Assembly: GCA_964558505.1 (NCBI GenBank)
Contig: CAZLEI010000003.1
Location: 21,285-85,284, forward strand
DNA: 64,000 bases
Origin: CAYMPW01 sp964558505
Lineage (GTDB): Archaea > Thermoplasmatota > Thermoplasmata > Methanomassiliicoccales > Methanomethylophilaceae
Direction of reading: 5' to 3'
The translations under genes and the position numbers were made by a program. Of this stretch, positions 50,746 through 59,966 are shown piece after piece. The number at the start of each line of letters is the position of its first letter. The stretch's first letter is position 1. The notes beneath the pieces were generated by a model. The model was not told the origin of the DNA. It did not search any database and saw nothing but the letters and a program-made list of their open reading frames with translations.

Positions 50746-51900
50746 TTGAAGATTGCGATGATGACCGACAGTTATTATCCCACCCGGGACGGAGTAGTAA
50801 CATCGCTGACGATCACCAAAACAGCACTCGAGGCCATGGGGCACGAGGTCGTGGTCATAGCTCCGGATCCCGGAGAGGCGGACCGCATGGGCGGGGTCGT
50901 ATACTTCCCCGCAGTCCAATTCAGATCGTACCCGGGATATTTCCTCCCGGTCCTGCGCTCCAACAAGATCGAGATCCTGAAGAAGATAGACCCGGATGTC
51001 ATACACATCCATGGCATTGCCATCATGGCGTTCAAGGCCATGATCTGTGCCAGGGAACTGCATCTGCCCACTGTCCTCACTTTCCACACCATGGTGGACG
51101 ACACGGTGAAGTATTATTCTCCGTTGCAGGTGCCCGAGGATTTCATGAGGAAGCTCGTCTGGATCTACCTCCGTTCCCTGATAAAGCGCCCGGATGCGAT
51201 CATAGTCCCCACGCCCTCGACCGAGAAGGCGCTCAGGGACAACGGGGCACATCCCCGCGAGGTCCGCGTGATCCCCACGGGATTGGATACCAACCGTTTC
51301 TCGCCGGAGGTCGATGGGTCCCATATACGCGAAAGGCACGGGCTCGTCGGTAGAAAGGTGCTCATACACGTCGGCCGTGTGTCCTTCGAGAAGGACATAG
51401 GCACCGTTGTGAAGGCGCTCCCGCTCCTGGATGACGATGTCGTGCTGCTCATAGCGGGGAAAGGGCCCGCTCTGGACGACATCAAGGCCCTGGTGTCCGA
51501 AACAGGAGTGGCCGACAGGACGGTGTTCGCGGGGTTCGTGCCCGACGAAGAGCTCCCCTCGTACTATGCCGCCGCTGATGTGGCCATATCCGCATCGCGT
51601 TTCGAGACCCAGGGACTGTCGGTCATGGAGGCAATGTCCATGTGCAAGCCCGTTGTATGCGCAGCGGCCCGTGCGTTCTTGGATTTCGTGAAGGACGGGG
51701 AGAACGGGTTCCTTTTCGACGGCGGTCCGGAGGAGTGCGCGGATGCGGTGCGCAGGGCGCTGTCGGCACCTTCGTCTGTACAGGCCGCCGCGAGGAGCAC
51801 AGCCGAGGAATTCTCCATACCCATGTCGGCGAAGAAGCATCTGGAGGCATATGCTTTCGCCGTGGAATCCAAACGCAAGAGGGAGGAGGAGAAAGGATGA
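50746..51900 (+). CDS. GT4 glycosyltransferase
   Basis: The 384-residue GT-B enzyme has an N-terminal domain starting KIAMMTDSYYPTRDGVV, the middle motif HVGRVSFEKD, and the C-terminal EX7E-like region (SRFETQGLSVMEAMSM). It resembles diacylglycerol glucosyltransferases and other lipid or polysaccharide GT4s. The start codon is TTG. It is coupled to the DedA-like gene (ATGA overlap). Confidence 0.88.
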   Translation: MKIAMMTDSYYPTRDGVVTSLTITKTALEAMGHEVVVIAPDPGEADRMGGVVYFPAVQFRSYPGYFLPVLRSNKIEILKKIDPDVIHIHGIAIMAFKAMICARELHLPTVLTFHTMVDDTVKYYSPLQVPEDFMRKLVWIYLRSLIKRPDAIIVPTPSTEKALRDNGAHPREVRVIPTGLDTNRFSPEVDGSHIRERHGLVGRKVLIHVGRVSFEKDIGTVVKALPLLDDDVVLLIAGKGPALDDIKALVSETGVADRTVFAGFVPDEELPSYYAAADVAISASRFETQGLSVMEAMSMCKPVVCAAARAFLDFVKDGENGFLFDGGPEECADAVRRALSAPSSVQAAARSTAEEFSIPMSAKKHLEAYAFAVESKRKREEEKG

Positions 51901-52505
51901 GCGCTGTGACCGATTTCCTCGTATCGATATTCGGTGACAGCCCCCAGGGCATCCTCCTCTGCATTGCCATAATATTCTTCGTTGATGCGCTGATCTTCCC
52001 CATGCTCCCGGAGCTGTTCTTCATCTTCTGCTTCATGTACGATCCGACGCCCGTGTTCGGCACGGAGCTCCTCCTGGCGGCCACGATAGGCGAGATAATG
52101 GGGGTCCTGATACTGTACACGGTGGTGGAGCACATCCATGTGCCCAGGAAGATAAAGGCCGTTGTGTCGAAGTATGTCAATTTCATGATAATCGGCGATG
52201 AGAGGATGCTGCTGGTCAATCGGGTGGCCCCGATGGTGCCGTTCACAGGCGCGTTCATAAGCATCGCCCCCACCTGGAAGCTGTCCACGAGCCTGATCTA
52301 CCTGGTTCTGGGATGCCTGCTGAAATACGGCCTGATCATGGTCATGAGCAGTTGGTTCTTCGCCTTCTTCAGCAGCGAGGCGGCGACATTCGTGTCGATA
52401 GGTATGGTGGTCGCGCTCATGGCGATATCATTCGCCGTCGGCTACTATAAGAAGAAGTCCAAGGAAACCGAAGGCAAGGAAGTGGAAACAAATGAAGATA
52501 ATTGA
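51897..52505 (+). CDS. DedA/VTT-like small membrane protein
   Basis: The 202-residue protein has four or five hydrophobic helices, a loop with LVNRVAPMVPFTGAFISI (the conserved R-x3-P-x2-[PR] type re-entrant segment of VTT proteins), and a charged C-tail. DedA/VTT proteins are linked to lipid scrambling or undecaprenyl phosphate recycling. The start overlaps the previous stop, and the end overlaps the next gene by 14 nt, so it sits in a glycosyltransferase operon. Confidence 0.7.
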   Translation: MSAVTDFLVSIFGDSPQGILLCIAIIFFVDALIFPMLPELFFIFCFMYDPTPVFGTELLLAATIGEIMGVLILYTVVEHIHVPRKIKAVVSKYVNFMIIGDERMLLVNRVAPMVPFTGAFISIAPTWKLSTSLIYLVLGCLLKYGLIMVMSSWFFAFFSSEAATFVSIGMVVALMAISFAVGYYKKKSKETEGKEVETNEDN

Positions 52506-53577
52506 CGTCAACCCGTTCTTCTTCCCCTATAAAGGGGGCATAGAGCGCAGGATGCATGATACATCACGTCTGCTGGCGGCAAGAGGCCATGATGTGACCG
52601 TTCTGACATCCCGTCTCAGCCATGACGATCCGGAGGAGGAGAGGACGCCCGAAGGGTACAGGATCGTCCGTCTGAAGTCCAGGCAGATCAAGGTCTACAA
52701 CCCTCCGTTCATTTCGTCCCCCGGGGTGCGCGAGGCCATCGAGTCGATGGGGGCGGACGTCATCAATTACAACTATCGCTGGGCACCCTCTTACAACAAC
52801 GATATAGCCAGATATGACGGCCCGAAGGTGTTCACAGTGCACAACATGTGGGGCGAGGGCACGGGCATACAGGCGAAGCTGTCGGAGATCAACGACCGCA
52901 TGTTCGTGAAGAGATGCCTGTCGACCTTCGACGAGATCGTAAGCGTGAGCGAGAGCCTGAGGGTTCAGACCATAGGGCGCGGAGTCTCCGCAGATAAGGT
53001 GACCACGGTCCCCAATTGCCTGTCGGAGTTCCCGCAGGTCACGGACGAGGAGGGCGATTTCATACTTTCCTTGGGCCGTCTGGTCCCCGTGAAGGGATTG
53101 GAGTACCTGGTGGAGGCCATGAGGGACGTGGACTGCAGACTGATAGTATGCGGGAAGGGCCCTGCGGAGAAGAGCATAGCGGACTGCATCCGCAAGTACG
53201 GTCTGGAGGACAAGGTGGAGATGCGCGGATACGTTCCGGAAGAGGAGAAGCAGAGGCTGATGTCCACATGCAGGCTCTTCGTCATCCCGTCGCTGTCGGA
53301 GGCATTCGGCATAGCTGCCCTGGAGCAGCTGTCGTACGGCCGTCCGGTGGTGTCCACGAACGTCAACGGCCTGCCGGAGACAATAGGCAACGGCGGGATA
53401 CTGGTGCCTCCGAAGGACCCTTCGGCGCTGTCGGGCGCCATCAACGACCTGCTCTCCGATTCCGCCCTCCGCAGCTCATACAGGGAGAGGTCCCGGGCTC
53501 AGGCAGAGTCGTTCGCATGGGACAGGCACATCGGGACACTGGAGGATGTGTTCCGCAAGGCGATGGAACGTCGATAA
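52492..53577 (+). CDS. GT4 glycosyltransferase
   Basis: The 361-residue GT-B enzyme has the N-terminal VNPFFFPYKGGIERRM, the hinge motif LSLGRLVPVKGLEYL and the donor-site region SEAFGIAALEQLSYGRPVV. It is not closely similar to the other GT4 in this unit. It is the last gene before the ribosomal-protein promoter. Probable role: adding a sugar to the surface glycan or a lipid. Confidence 0.88.
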   Translation: MKIIDVNPFFFPYKGGIERRMHDTSRLLAARGHDVTVLTSRLSHDDPEEERTPEGYRIVRLKSRQIKVYNPPFISSPGVREAIESMGADVINYNYRWAPSYNNDIARYDGPKVFTVHNMWGEGTGIQAKLSEINDRMFVKRCLSTFDEIVSVSESLRVQTIGRGVSADKVTTVPNCLSEFPQVTDEEGDFILSLGRLVPVKGLEYLVEAMRDVDCRLIVCGKGPAEKSIADCIRKYGLEDKVEMRGYVPEEEKQRLMSTCRLFVIPSLSEAFGIAALEQLSYGRPVVSTNVNGLPETIGNGGILVPPKDPSALSGAINDLLSDSALRSSYRERSRAQAESFAWDRHIGTLEDVFRKAMERR

Positions 53578-53603
53578 AACAGCTTTTTCGACCTCCTAAA
53601 TAG

Positions 53604-53610
53604 TTATATA
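53604..53610 (+). promoter_or_regulatory. TATA box for rpl7ae
   Basis: TTATATA lies about 84 nt before the L7Ae ATG, predicting a leader of roughly 60 nt, unusually long for this genome. Confidence 0.6.
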
Positions 53611-53657
53611 GGTCGAGGGATTAGGAGGAGTTACGCTCTTTAGAGCCGATGAATGAT

Positions 53658-53676
53658 GACGGTGCTAGGCACCGGA
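53658..53676 (+). promoter_or_regulatory. Kink-turn-like element in the L7Ae leader
   Basis: A CGGTGC/GCACCG helix with loop TAG is flanked by GA on both strands (53658-53659 and 53675-53676), the tandem sheared G-A arrangement of a kink-turn, with U just before the first GA. CTCTT (53636-53640) can pair with AAGAG (53677-53681), but the bulge is longer than the canonical 3 nt. L7Ae binds kink-turns, so feedback control is plausible. Confidence 0.5.
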
Positions 53677-53690
53677 AAGAGGTAATTTAA

Positions 53691-54056
53691 ATGTCTGTAT
53701 TTGTGAAGTTTGAGACACCCAAAGAGCTTTCAGACAAAGCCTACTCCCTGGCTGAGATCGCGAGGGACGGCGGAAAGATCAAGAAAGGAACGAATGAGGT
53801 CACCAAAGCCGTCGAGCGCGGTGAGGCAGCCATCGTTATCATGGCAGTCGACGTCGACCCCCCAGAGATCCTTGCCCACATGCCCGCACTCTGCGACGAG
53901 AGGAACATCCCCTTCGTCTACGTGCCCAGCAAACTGGAGCTCGGAAACGCAATCGGACTCGAGAAGCCCACTGCATCCATCGCACTCGTCGATGTCGGCA
54001 GGGGAAAGTCCCTCTGCGAAGAGATCGCCAACGCTGTCAAGGCACTGAAGAACTAA
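53691..54056 (+). CDS. rpl7ae: Ribosomal protein L7Ae (eL8)
   Basis: The 121-residue protein has the L7Ae RNA-binding motif KGTNEVTKAVERGEAAIVIMA and the late IPFVYVPSKLELG. L7Ae serves the ribosome, box C/D and H/ACA RNPs and RNase P by binding kink-turns. It is followed by eS28, eL24 and NDK, a conserved archaeal cluster. Confidence 0.96.
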   Translation: MSVFVKFETPKELSDKAYSLAEIARDGGKIKKGTNEVTKAVERGEAAIVIMAVDVDPPEILAHMPALCDERNIPFVYVPSKLELGNAIGLEKPTASIALVDVGRGKSLCEEIANAVKALKN

Positions 54057-54066
54057 GGTGATTCGG

Positions 54067-54282
54067 ATGGTAGACACTGATAGCATCCCATCTGAGGTCG
54101 TCGAGATCATCGGCCGCACCGGGATGACTGGTGAGGCCACCCAGGTCAAGGTCCGTGTACTTGACGGACGCGACAAGGGAAGGATCATCACCAGGAACAT
54201 CATGGGCCCCGTCAGGATGGGCGACATACTCATGCTGAGAGAAACCTCAAGAGAGGCAAGAAAGCTCGGAATGGGCAGGTGA
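54067..54282 (+). CDS. rps28e: Ribosomal protein eS28
   Basis: The 71-residue protein is a small OB-fold, ending in the family motif LMLRETSREARKL. AGGTGA lies just before the ATG at 54067; the upstream GTG in frame is not needed. It sits 10 nt after L7Ae. Confidence 0.95.
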   Translation: MVDTDSIPSEVVEIIGRTGMTGEATQVKVRVLDGRDKGRIITRNIMGPVRMGDILMLRETSREARKLGMGR

Positions 54283-54287
54283 TTTAA

Positions 54288-54506
54288 ATGGTCGAGGTCA
54301 GAAAATGCATATTCTGCGGTGGCGACATCGAACCGGGAACCGGCAAGATGTTTGTCAAGAAGGACGGTACCGTTTACTTCTTCGACAGCAACAAATGCTA
54401 CAAGAACATGATCCAGCTCAAAAGGGTGCCCAGGACGACCGCTTGGACCGACAAGGCCAAGAGGGAGAAGTCCATGCGCCTGAAGGCCATCGAGAAGAAG
54501 GAGTGA
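54288..54506 (+). CDS. rpl24e: Ribosomal protein eL24
   Basis: The 72-residue protein has the first zinc pair C7/C10 (CIFC), GTGKMFVKKDGTVYFF, and then DSNKC where homologues have a Cys-x3-Cys pair. D33 therefore replaces one zinc ligand; C37 is kept. The rest (KNMIQLKRVPRTTAWT) is normal, so the gene looks functional with an altered or lost zinc site. Confidence 0.93.
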   Translation: MVEVRKCIFCGGDIEPGTGKMFVKKDGTVYFFDSNKCYKNMIQLKRVPRTTAWTDKAKREKSMRLKAIEKKE

Positions 54507-54511
54507 GTTCT

Positions 54512-54961
54512 GTGGAGAGAACTTACCTGATGGTCAAACCCGACGGGGTCCAGCGCGGACTCTGCGGGGAGATCGTCAACCGCTTCGAGAAGAAAGGACT
54601 CAAGCTCGTCGCCATGAAGCTCATGGTCATCCCCAAGGATGTCGCCGAGAACCACTACGGCGAGCACAAGGGCAAGAAGTTCTACGACTCGCTCATCAGC
54701 TACATCACGTCGGGGCCCGTCCTCGCCATGGTGTGGGAGGGTGACAATGCCGTTGCCGTGTGCAGGAACATGATGGGAAAGACCAACCCTCAGGAATCCG
54801 CACCCGGCACCATCCGCGGCGACTACGGCATGCAGACCGGTATGAACCTCATACACGGATCCGACTCGCCTGAGTCTGCGGAGAGGGAGATCAAGATCTT
54901 CTTCAAGCCCGAAGAACTCGTATCCTACACAAGGACCGCTGACAAGTGGATCTACGAGTAA
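54512..54961 (+). CDS. ndk: Nucleoside diphosphate kinase
   Basis: The 149-residue protein begins VERTYLMVKPDGVQRGL (GTG start after AAGGAGTGA) and has the active-site His in MNLIHGSDSPESAEREI. It balances NTP pools. It follows eL24 by 5 nt. Confidence 0.95.
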   Translation: MERTYLMVKPDGVQRGLCGEIVNRFEKKGLKLVAMKLMVIPKDVAENHYGEHKGKKFYDSLISYITSGPVLAMVWEGDNAVAVCRNMMGKTNPQESAPGTIRGDYGMQTGMNLIHGSDSPESAEREIKIFFKPEELVSYTRTADKWIYE

Positions 54962-55003
54962 ACCCCCTTCTATTTCCCTTAATTTCCACTCAGGGGCACA
55001 TAT

Positions 55004-56752
55004 ATGACGATAAGGCAACCGGTGGTGAGCGTGCTCGGTCATGTCGACCACGGCAAGACCAAATTACTCGACAGGATCAGAGGAACATCGGTCCAGGCGA
55101 GGGAAGCAGGCGCTATCACCCAACATATCGGTGCCACGGAAGTGCCCATAGAGCACATCTACAAAGTATGTGCGCCCCTGATAGGAAAAAAGAAATTCGA
55201 TGTCCCGGGACTGCTTTTCATAGATACCCCGGGACACCACTCGTTCATAACGCTCAGGGCACGCGGAGGATCCTTGGCGGATCTGGCTGTCCTCGTGATC
55301 GATATAAGGGAGGGCCTGATGCCCCAGACCATAGAGTCCATACGGATCCTCAGGCAATACAAAACTCCCTTCGTCATCGCCATGAACAAGGTGGACACGA
55401 TCCAGGGTTGGATCTCGGAGGACGGACGTCCGTTCATAATGTCCGAGAAGGTCCAGCAGGAGCATACCCTGGCCGCTTTCAACGACAGGCTCTACAGCAT
55501 AATGGAGCAACTGTCCAAAGAGGGCATATCGGCGGACAGGTACGACAGGATCGACGATTTCACAAAGGCTGTCGCTCTCGTGCCGATAAGCGCCAAGGAG
55601 GGCGAGGGCATACCCGACCTTCTGCTTATGCTCATAGGCCTGGCACAGCGCTTCCTGGAGAACCAGTTGGAACAGGCGGAAGGACCCGGCAGGGGAACGA
55701 TACTTGAGATCAAGGAGGAGCGCGGCCTCGGCTCGACGCTCGACATGATCCTGTATTCCGGAACCCTGAAGAAAGGCGACACCGTCGCCTTGGGCACCAG
55801 AGGGGCGCCGTTGGTCACGAAGGTGAAGGCGATCCTCAAACCCAAGCCCCTGGATGAGATCAGGGACCCTCGCGACCGTTTCGAATCGGTCAAGGAGCTG
55901 CATGCGGCGGCAGGGGTGAAGATCTCATGTCAGAGCATGGAAGGTGTGATAGCCGGAGCCCCCCTCCGCGTCGTCAAGGGGCCCAACGATCCCGCGATCA
56001 AGGAGATGACCGAGGAATCCAGCATCAAGATCGAGACATCCGAGAAGGGCATAACCGTCAAAGCCGATGCGATCGGGTCATTGGAGGCCCTGGCCTTCGA
56101 GGCCAAGGCGGCATCCATACCGATAAGGAAATACGGTGTAGGCGAGATAACAAGAAGGGACATCGTGGAGACTGCAGCCTACGGCGAAAAGGCAACCAAA
56201 GTGATCCTGGGATTCAATGTGACGATATCCAAGGATGCTGCGGCGGAGATGGAGCTCCATGAGATCAAGGTCCTTACGAATCCCGTCGTATACAGATTGA
56301 TAGAGGAGTACCAGGAGTGGTCGGACGAGTCCAAGAAGCAGAAGGACGCTGACAAGAGGTCCGAATATTCATTCCCCGCAAAGTTCAGGATACTCCCCAA
56401 CTGCATATTCCGCGCCAGCAAGCCCGCTATAGTGGGCGTCCGTGTACTGGCCGGGAGGATACGTGCAAATCAGAGGCTCATAAACTCCGACGGCCGCGAC
56501 TGCGGTAAGATAAGGAGCATACACGTGGGCGAGGACACGGTCAAGGAGGCCCTGCAGGGCGAGGAAGTGGCGATATCCATAGAGGGCGTCACCGCCGGCA
56601 GGCAGGTCAACGAAGAGGACGTCCTGTACGTGGATCTTCTCGGGTCCACCGTCAGGGAGATAGCCACTCTCGACATCAATGAGGACGAGAGGATGACCTT
56701 GGCCGAGACATTGGAGATAAAACGCAAGGAGGACCCCTTCTGGGGCATGTGA
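55004..56752 (+). CDS. infB: Translation initiation factor aIF5B
   Basis: The 582-residue GTPase has G1 GHVDHGKTKLLD, G3 DTPGHHSF, G4 NKVD and G5 SAKEG, then the beta-barrel, domain 3 and the C-terminal barrel that contacts Met-tRNA. The length is typical of the archaeal factor. It promotes subunit joining. Its stop overlaps the next frame's potential GTG. Confidence 0.95.
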   Translation: MTIRQPVVSVLGHVDHGKTKLLDRIRGTSVQAREAGAITQHIGATEVPIEHIYKVCAPLIGKKKFDVPGLLFIDTPGHHSFITLRARGGSLADLAVLVIDIREGLMPQTIESIRILRQYKTPFVIAMNKVDTIQGWISEDGRPFIMSEKVQQEHTLAAFNDRLYSIMEQLSKEGISADRYDRIDDFTKAVALVPISAKEGEGIPDLLLMLIGLAQRFLENQLEQAEGPGRGTILEIKEERGLGSTLDMILYSGTLKKGDTVALGTRGAPLVTKVKAILKPKPLDEIRDPRDRFESVKELHAAAGVKISCQSMEGVIAGAPLRVVKGPNDPAIKEMTEESSIKIETSEKGITVKADAIGSLEALAFEAKAASIPIRKYGVGEITRRDIVETAAYGEKATKVILGFNVTISKDAAAEMELHEIKVLTNPVVYRLIEEYQEWSDESKKQKDADKRSEYSFPAKFRILPNCIFRASKPAIVGVRVLAGRIRANQRLINSDGRDCGKIRSIHVGEDTVKEALQGEEVAISIEGVTAGRQVNEEDVLYVDLLGSTVREIATLDINEDERMTLAETLEIKRKEDPFWGM

Positions 56753-56754
56753 AC

Positions 56755-57816
56755 ATGGAACCTGCTGCCGAGACTATAGATCCCAACAACATGGCCCGCG
56801 AGATCTACGATTTCCTGGAGAACCTGGAGACCGCCGTCACTGCGGAGCTCTCGATGGAGGCCAAGTTCGACCGTATAATGATCTGCGGCATGGGAGGTTC
56901 GGCCATCGGCGGCGACATAATAGCTGACTGCGTCTACGATACCATGGACATCCCGATAACTGTCCAAAGGTTCCCTGTGATCCCGCGCTGGGTCAATACG
57001 AGCACTCTTGTCATAGTGTCCAGTTACTCCGGGAACACGAAGGAGACCATCCTCATGTACGAGGCGGCCATCAAGCGCGGATGCAAGGTCATCGTCATAA
57101 CTTCAGGTGGTCAGATCCTCGAGAAGGCGAAGGCCAACAACAACGATCTCATAGTCCTGCCTTCAGGCATACAGCCCCGCAGCGCGCTCGGTTACATACT
57201 GGGATACATGGCCAATGTCATCGAGACCGTCGGCGGTCCCGCATGCAAGACCGAGATGTCCAAGATCCTTCCGAAGCTCATCAAGTTCAGAGCGAAGCTC
57301 ATCAGCGAGAAAGGCGTCGCAAGGACCGTGGCCAAGAGGCTGTACGGGAAGGCGCCCATCATCTATTCCACGGTCGGCATATCCTCGTCTGCCATGCGCT
57401 GGAAGACCCAGATCAATGAGAATTCCAAGATGATCGCATTCTCCGGGATGCTCCCGGAATTCAATCACAACGAAATCGCCGGTTGGATAAACAGAGGGGA
57501 CACGAGAGACGAGTGTGTCATAGTGATCCTCTATGAGGAGAATGCGGACAAGATAATCCGGAAGATGACGGATGCCGCCATATCCACTCTCAAGTCCCAC
57601 GGGATGGAGCCCGAGGTCATAAAGATCAGGGGCAAGAAGGTCATGGAGAGGTGCCTCCGCGCAACCATGTTCGGCGATTACGTATCGCTGTACTTGGCGT
57701 ACATGCAGGGCGTCGACCCCTCGGAAGTGGAGACGATCAAGAAGCTCAAGATCCGTCTCGAACAGCCGCTGAAGAAACGTAACATCGGCAGATCCGGAAA
57801 GAAGCGCAAAGGATGA
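56755..57816 (+). CDS. Bifunctional phosphoglucose/phosphomannose isomerase
   Basis: The 353-residue protein has two SIS domains with the PGI/PMI motifs CGMGGSAIGGDI and VIVSSYSGNTKETI, and the late ENSKMIAFSGMLPEFNHNEI with its His and Glu. It links fructose-6-phosphate, glucose-6-phosphate and mannose-6-phosphate, feeding the nucleotide-sugar genes. A GTG two codons upstream overlaps the aIF5B stop and is an alternative start. The tail is very basic. Confidence 0.92.
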   Translation: MEPAAETIDPNNMAREIYDFLENLETAVTAELSMEAKFDRIMICGMGGSAIGGDIIADCVYDTMDIPITVQRFPVIPRWVNTSTLVIVSSYSGNTKETILMYEAAIKRGCKVIVITSGGQILEKAKANNNDLIVLPSGIQPRSALGYILGYMANVIETVGGPACKTEMSKILPKLIKFRAKLISEKGVARTVAKRLYGKAPIIYSTVGISSSAMRWKTQINENSKMIAFSGMLPEFNHNEIAGWINRGDTRDECVIVILYEENADKIIRKMTDAAISTLKSHGMEPEVIKIRGKKVMERCLRATMFGDYVSLYLAYMQGVDPSEVETIKKLKIRLEQPLKKRNIGRSGKKRKG

Positions 57817-57865
57817 CATCGCCTTTCCGGGGGTACGCGGTCTCTTTTCACAACGTGTACAAAGG

Positions 57866-57873
57866 TTTATAAG
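57866..57873 (+). promoter_or_regulatory. TATA box for rps6e
   Basis: TTTATAAG lies 35-42 nt before the eS6 start, giving a short leader that contains AGGTG. Confidence 0.6.
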
Positions 57874-57907
57874 CTGCTCTATAATAAGCGCCCTTACAGG
57901 TGTTCAA

Positions 57908-58309
57908 ATGGTAGAATTCAAAGCTATCGTTAACGATGTGAAGACAGGCAAATCATACAACGTTGCCGTGTCAGGCCACCACGCGAACTCTCTGATTGGT
58001 AAAAACATCGGAGAGATCGTAGACGGAATATTCGTGGGTCTCCCGGGTTATAAGCTCAAAATCACCGGCGGCAGCGACGGTAACGGAACCCCCATGAGGG
58101 GCGACGTTCCCGGCAACAAGAGGAGAAAGCTCCTCCTGTCCGAGTCGATAGGCTTCCACCCCGTTTACGAGGGTGAGAGGCGCAGGGTCGCAATCCGCGG
58201 ATCCGCCATCTCAAGCTCGATCGTCCAGGTCAACATGGCGATCGCTGAGTACGGACCCAAATCCATAGAGGAGTCCTTTGCGCCAGAAGCGCCGGCGGAG
58301 TCCCAATGA
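57908..58309 (+). CDS. rps6e: Ribosomal protein eS6
   Basis: The 133-residue protein has MVEFKAIVNDVKTGKSY, PGYKLKITGGSDGNGTPM and the basic GNKRRKLLLSESIGFHPV, normal for archaeal eS6. Its stop overlaps the aIF2-gamma start (ATGA), a conserved pairing. Confidence 0.95.
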   Translation: MVEFKAIVNDVKTGKSYNVAVSGHHANSLIGKNIGEIVDGIFVGLPGYKLKITGGSDGNGTPMRGDVPGNKRRKLLLSESIGFHPVYEGERRRVAIRGSAISSSIVQVNMAIAEYGPKSIEESFAPEAPAESQ

Positions 58310-59544
58310 AGGTCCCTAAGCAGCCCGAGATCAACATCGGGATGATCGGGCACGTCGACCACGGTAAGACAACTCTTACCAAAGCCCTCAGCGGCGAGTG
58401 GACCGACCGTCATTCCGAAGAGGTCAAGAGGGGTATCTCGATCAGGCTCGGCTATGCCGATGTCCCGTTCTACAAATGCCCAAAGTGCGAGGGCACAGCC
58501 AGTTACGGCACTCAGGCCGTGTGCAAGAATTGCGGCTCCGATGCCGAGTTCATAAGGGCAGTGTCCTTCGTGGACGCTCCCGGACACGAGACGCTCATGG
58601 CCACGATGCTGTCGGGAGCCGCCCTTATGGATGGCGCTCTTCTGCTCGTAGCGGCCAACGAGAAATGCCCCCAGCCTCAGACCAAAGAGCACCTCATGGC
58701 GCTCTCGATCATCGGGATTGAGAAGATCATCATTGTCCAGAACAAGATAGACATCGTCACGCGCGAGCAGGCCATCGAGAACTTCAAACAGATAAAGGAG
58801 TTCGTGAAGGGCACTGTGGCGGAGAACGCGCCTATCATCCCCGTATCGGCCAACCGCGGCGTCAACATAGACATGCTCATCGAGGCCATCGAGAAGCATA
58901 TCGTCGCCAAGGTCAACAGGGATGTGGATTCGTCCCCCCTCATGCACGTGGCCCGCTCATTCGACATCAACTCTCCCGGTACCGAGCCCAAGGACCTCAA
59001 AGGAGGCGTCCTGGGAGGGACCCTCATCCGCGGCATCCTGAATGTCGGCGACGAGATAGAGATCGTCCCGGGAAGGAAGGTCGATGTTGCAGGCAAAGCG
59101 ACATGGGAGAGGATAACTGCCAAGGTCGTGTCCCTCAATGCCGGTAACAAAAGCGTCGAATCGGTCCGCCCCGGCGGTCTGATATCCATCGGCACGGAAC
59201 TTGACCCCTCGTTCACCAAATCTGACGGACTCACCGGCAGGATCGTCGGCGTCCCCGGGAACCTTCCCGCAGTGGTCCACGACTTCAGGATGAAGACCGT
59301 CCTCCTGGACCGTGTCGTTGGATCGTCCACGGAGACCTCCGTGGAGGAGATCAAGACGAACGAGCCCCTCATGCTCAGCATAGGGACTGCAACCACGGTC
59401 GGTGTCGTCAAGAGTGCCAGGAACGGTTCGGCCGAGGTCGCGCTCAAGATCCCGGTCTGCACAATGGACGGGCAGAGAGTGGCCATATCCAGAAGGATCT
59501 CCAACAAGTGGAGGCTCATCGGATATGGTCTCATAGAGCAATGA
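58306..59544 (+). CDS. eif2g: Translation initiation factor aIF2-gamma
   Basis: The 412-residue GTPase has GHVDHGKTTLTKALSG, a zinc ribbon (CPKCEGTASYGTQAVCKNCG), VDAPGHETLMATML and NKIDIV. It carries initiator tRNA to the small subunit with the alpha and beta subunits, not present here. The length is normal. Confidence 0.96.
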   Translation: MKVPKQPEINIGMIGHVDHGKTTLTKALSGEWTDRHSEEVKRGISIRLGYADVPFYKCPKCEGTASYGTQAVCKNCGSDAEFIRAVSFVDAPGHETLMATMLSGAALMDGALLLVAANEKCPQPQTKEHLMALSIIGIEKIIIVQNKIDIVTREQAIENFKQIKEFVKGTVAENAPIIPVSANRGVNIDMLIEAIEKHIVAKVNRDVDSSPLMHVARSFDINSPGTEPKDLKGGVLGGTLIRGILNVGDEIEIVPGRKVDVAGKATWERITAKVVSLNAGNKSVESVRPGGLISIGTELDPSFTKSDGLTGRIVGVPGNLPAVVHDFRMKTVLLDRVVGSSTETSVEEIKTNEPLMLSIGTATTVGVVKSARNGSAEVALKIPVCTMDGQRVAISRRISNKWRLIGYGLIEQ

Positions 59545-59900
59545 CCATGCAAACCGTCGTGTTGGACACAAACGCCTTACTCATGCCTTTTGAGATGAAG
59601 ATGAACCTGGACATCTCCGTGATGAATATCCTCGGAGATGTCAGGTTCGTCGTTCCCGGACCCTTGGTCGGGGAGCTTAAGCATTTGGACAACAAGCATG
59701 CACGTGCAGCGTTGATGCTCGCCCGCAAGTATGAGATCATACACACGGAGGCAAGCGGGGACGATGCTGTCGTGGAGCTCGCGCTGTCAACGGGCGGGTA
59801 CGTCCTCACGAACGACAAAGAGCTCCGCAGGCGCCTGAGGAAGCTCAACGTCCCGATCCTGTACCTACGTTCTGGAACCCATCTGATCCTCGAGCATTGA
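59541..59900 (+). CDS. PIN-domain protein (Fcf1/Nob1-like)
   Basis: The 119-residue protein begins with a PIN core (VVLDTNALLMPF), has a conserved Glu (LVGELKHL) and late aspartates (VLTNDKELRRRLRKLNVP). It follows aIF2-gamma with a 4-nt overlap, as the archaeal rRNA-processing PIN proteins often do. It is probably an RNase in rRNA maturation; no antitoxin adjoins it. Confidence 0.86.
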   Translation: MTMQTVVLDTNALLMPFEMKMNLDISVMNILGDVRFVVPGPLVGELKHLDNKHARAALMLARKYEIIHTEASGDDAVVELALSTGGYVLTNDKELRRRLRKLNVPILYLRSGTHLILEH

Positions 59901-59966
59901 GGCCATCTTCTCGTCGGGGTTAATAAAAAAAGGATTGACGGCCAGAAGGCCGTCGGTGTTTGAAAA

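Noticed and set aside
59541..59900. PIN protein as a VapC toxin
   Set aside because: There is no antitoxin gene, and it is coupled to aIF2-gamma as rRNA-processing PIN proteins are.
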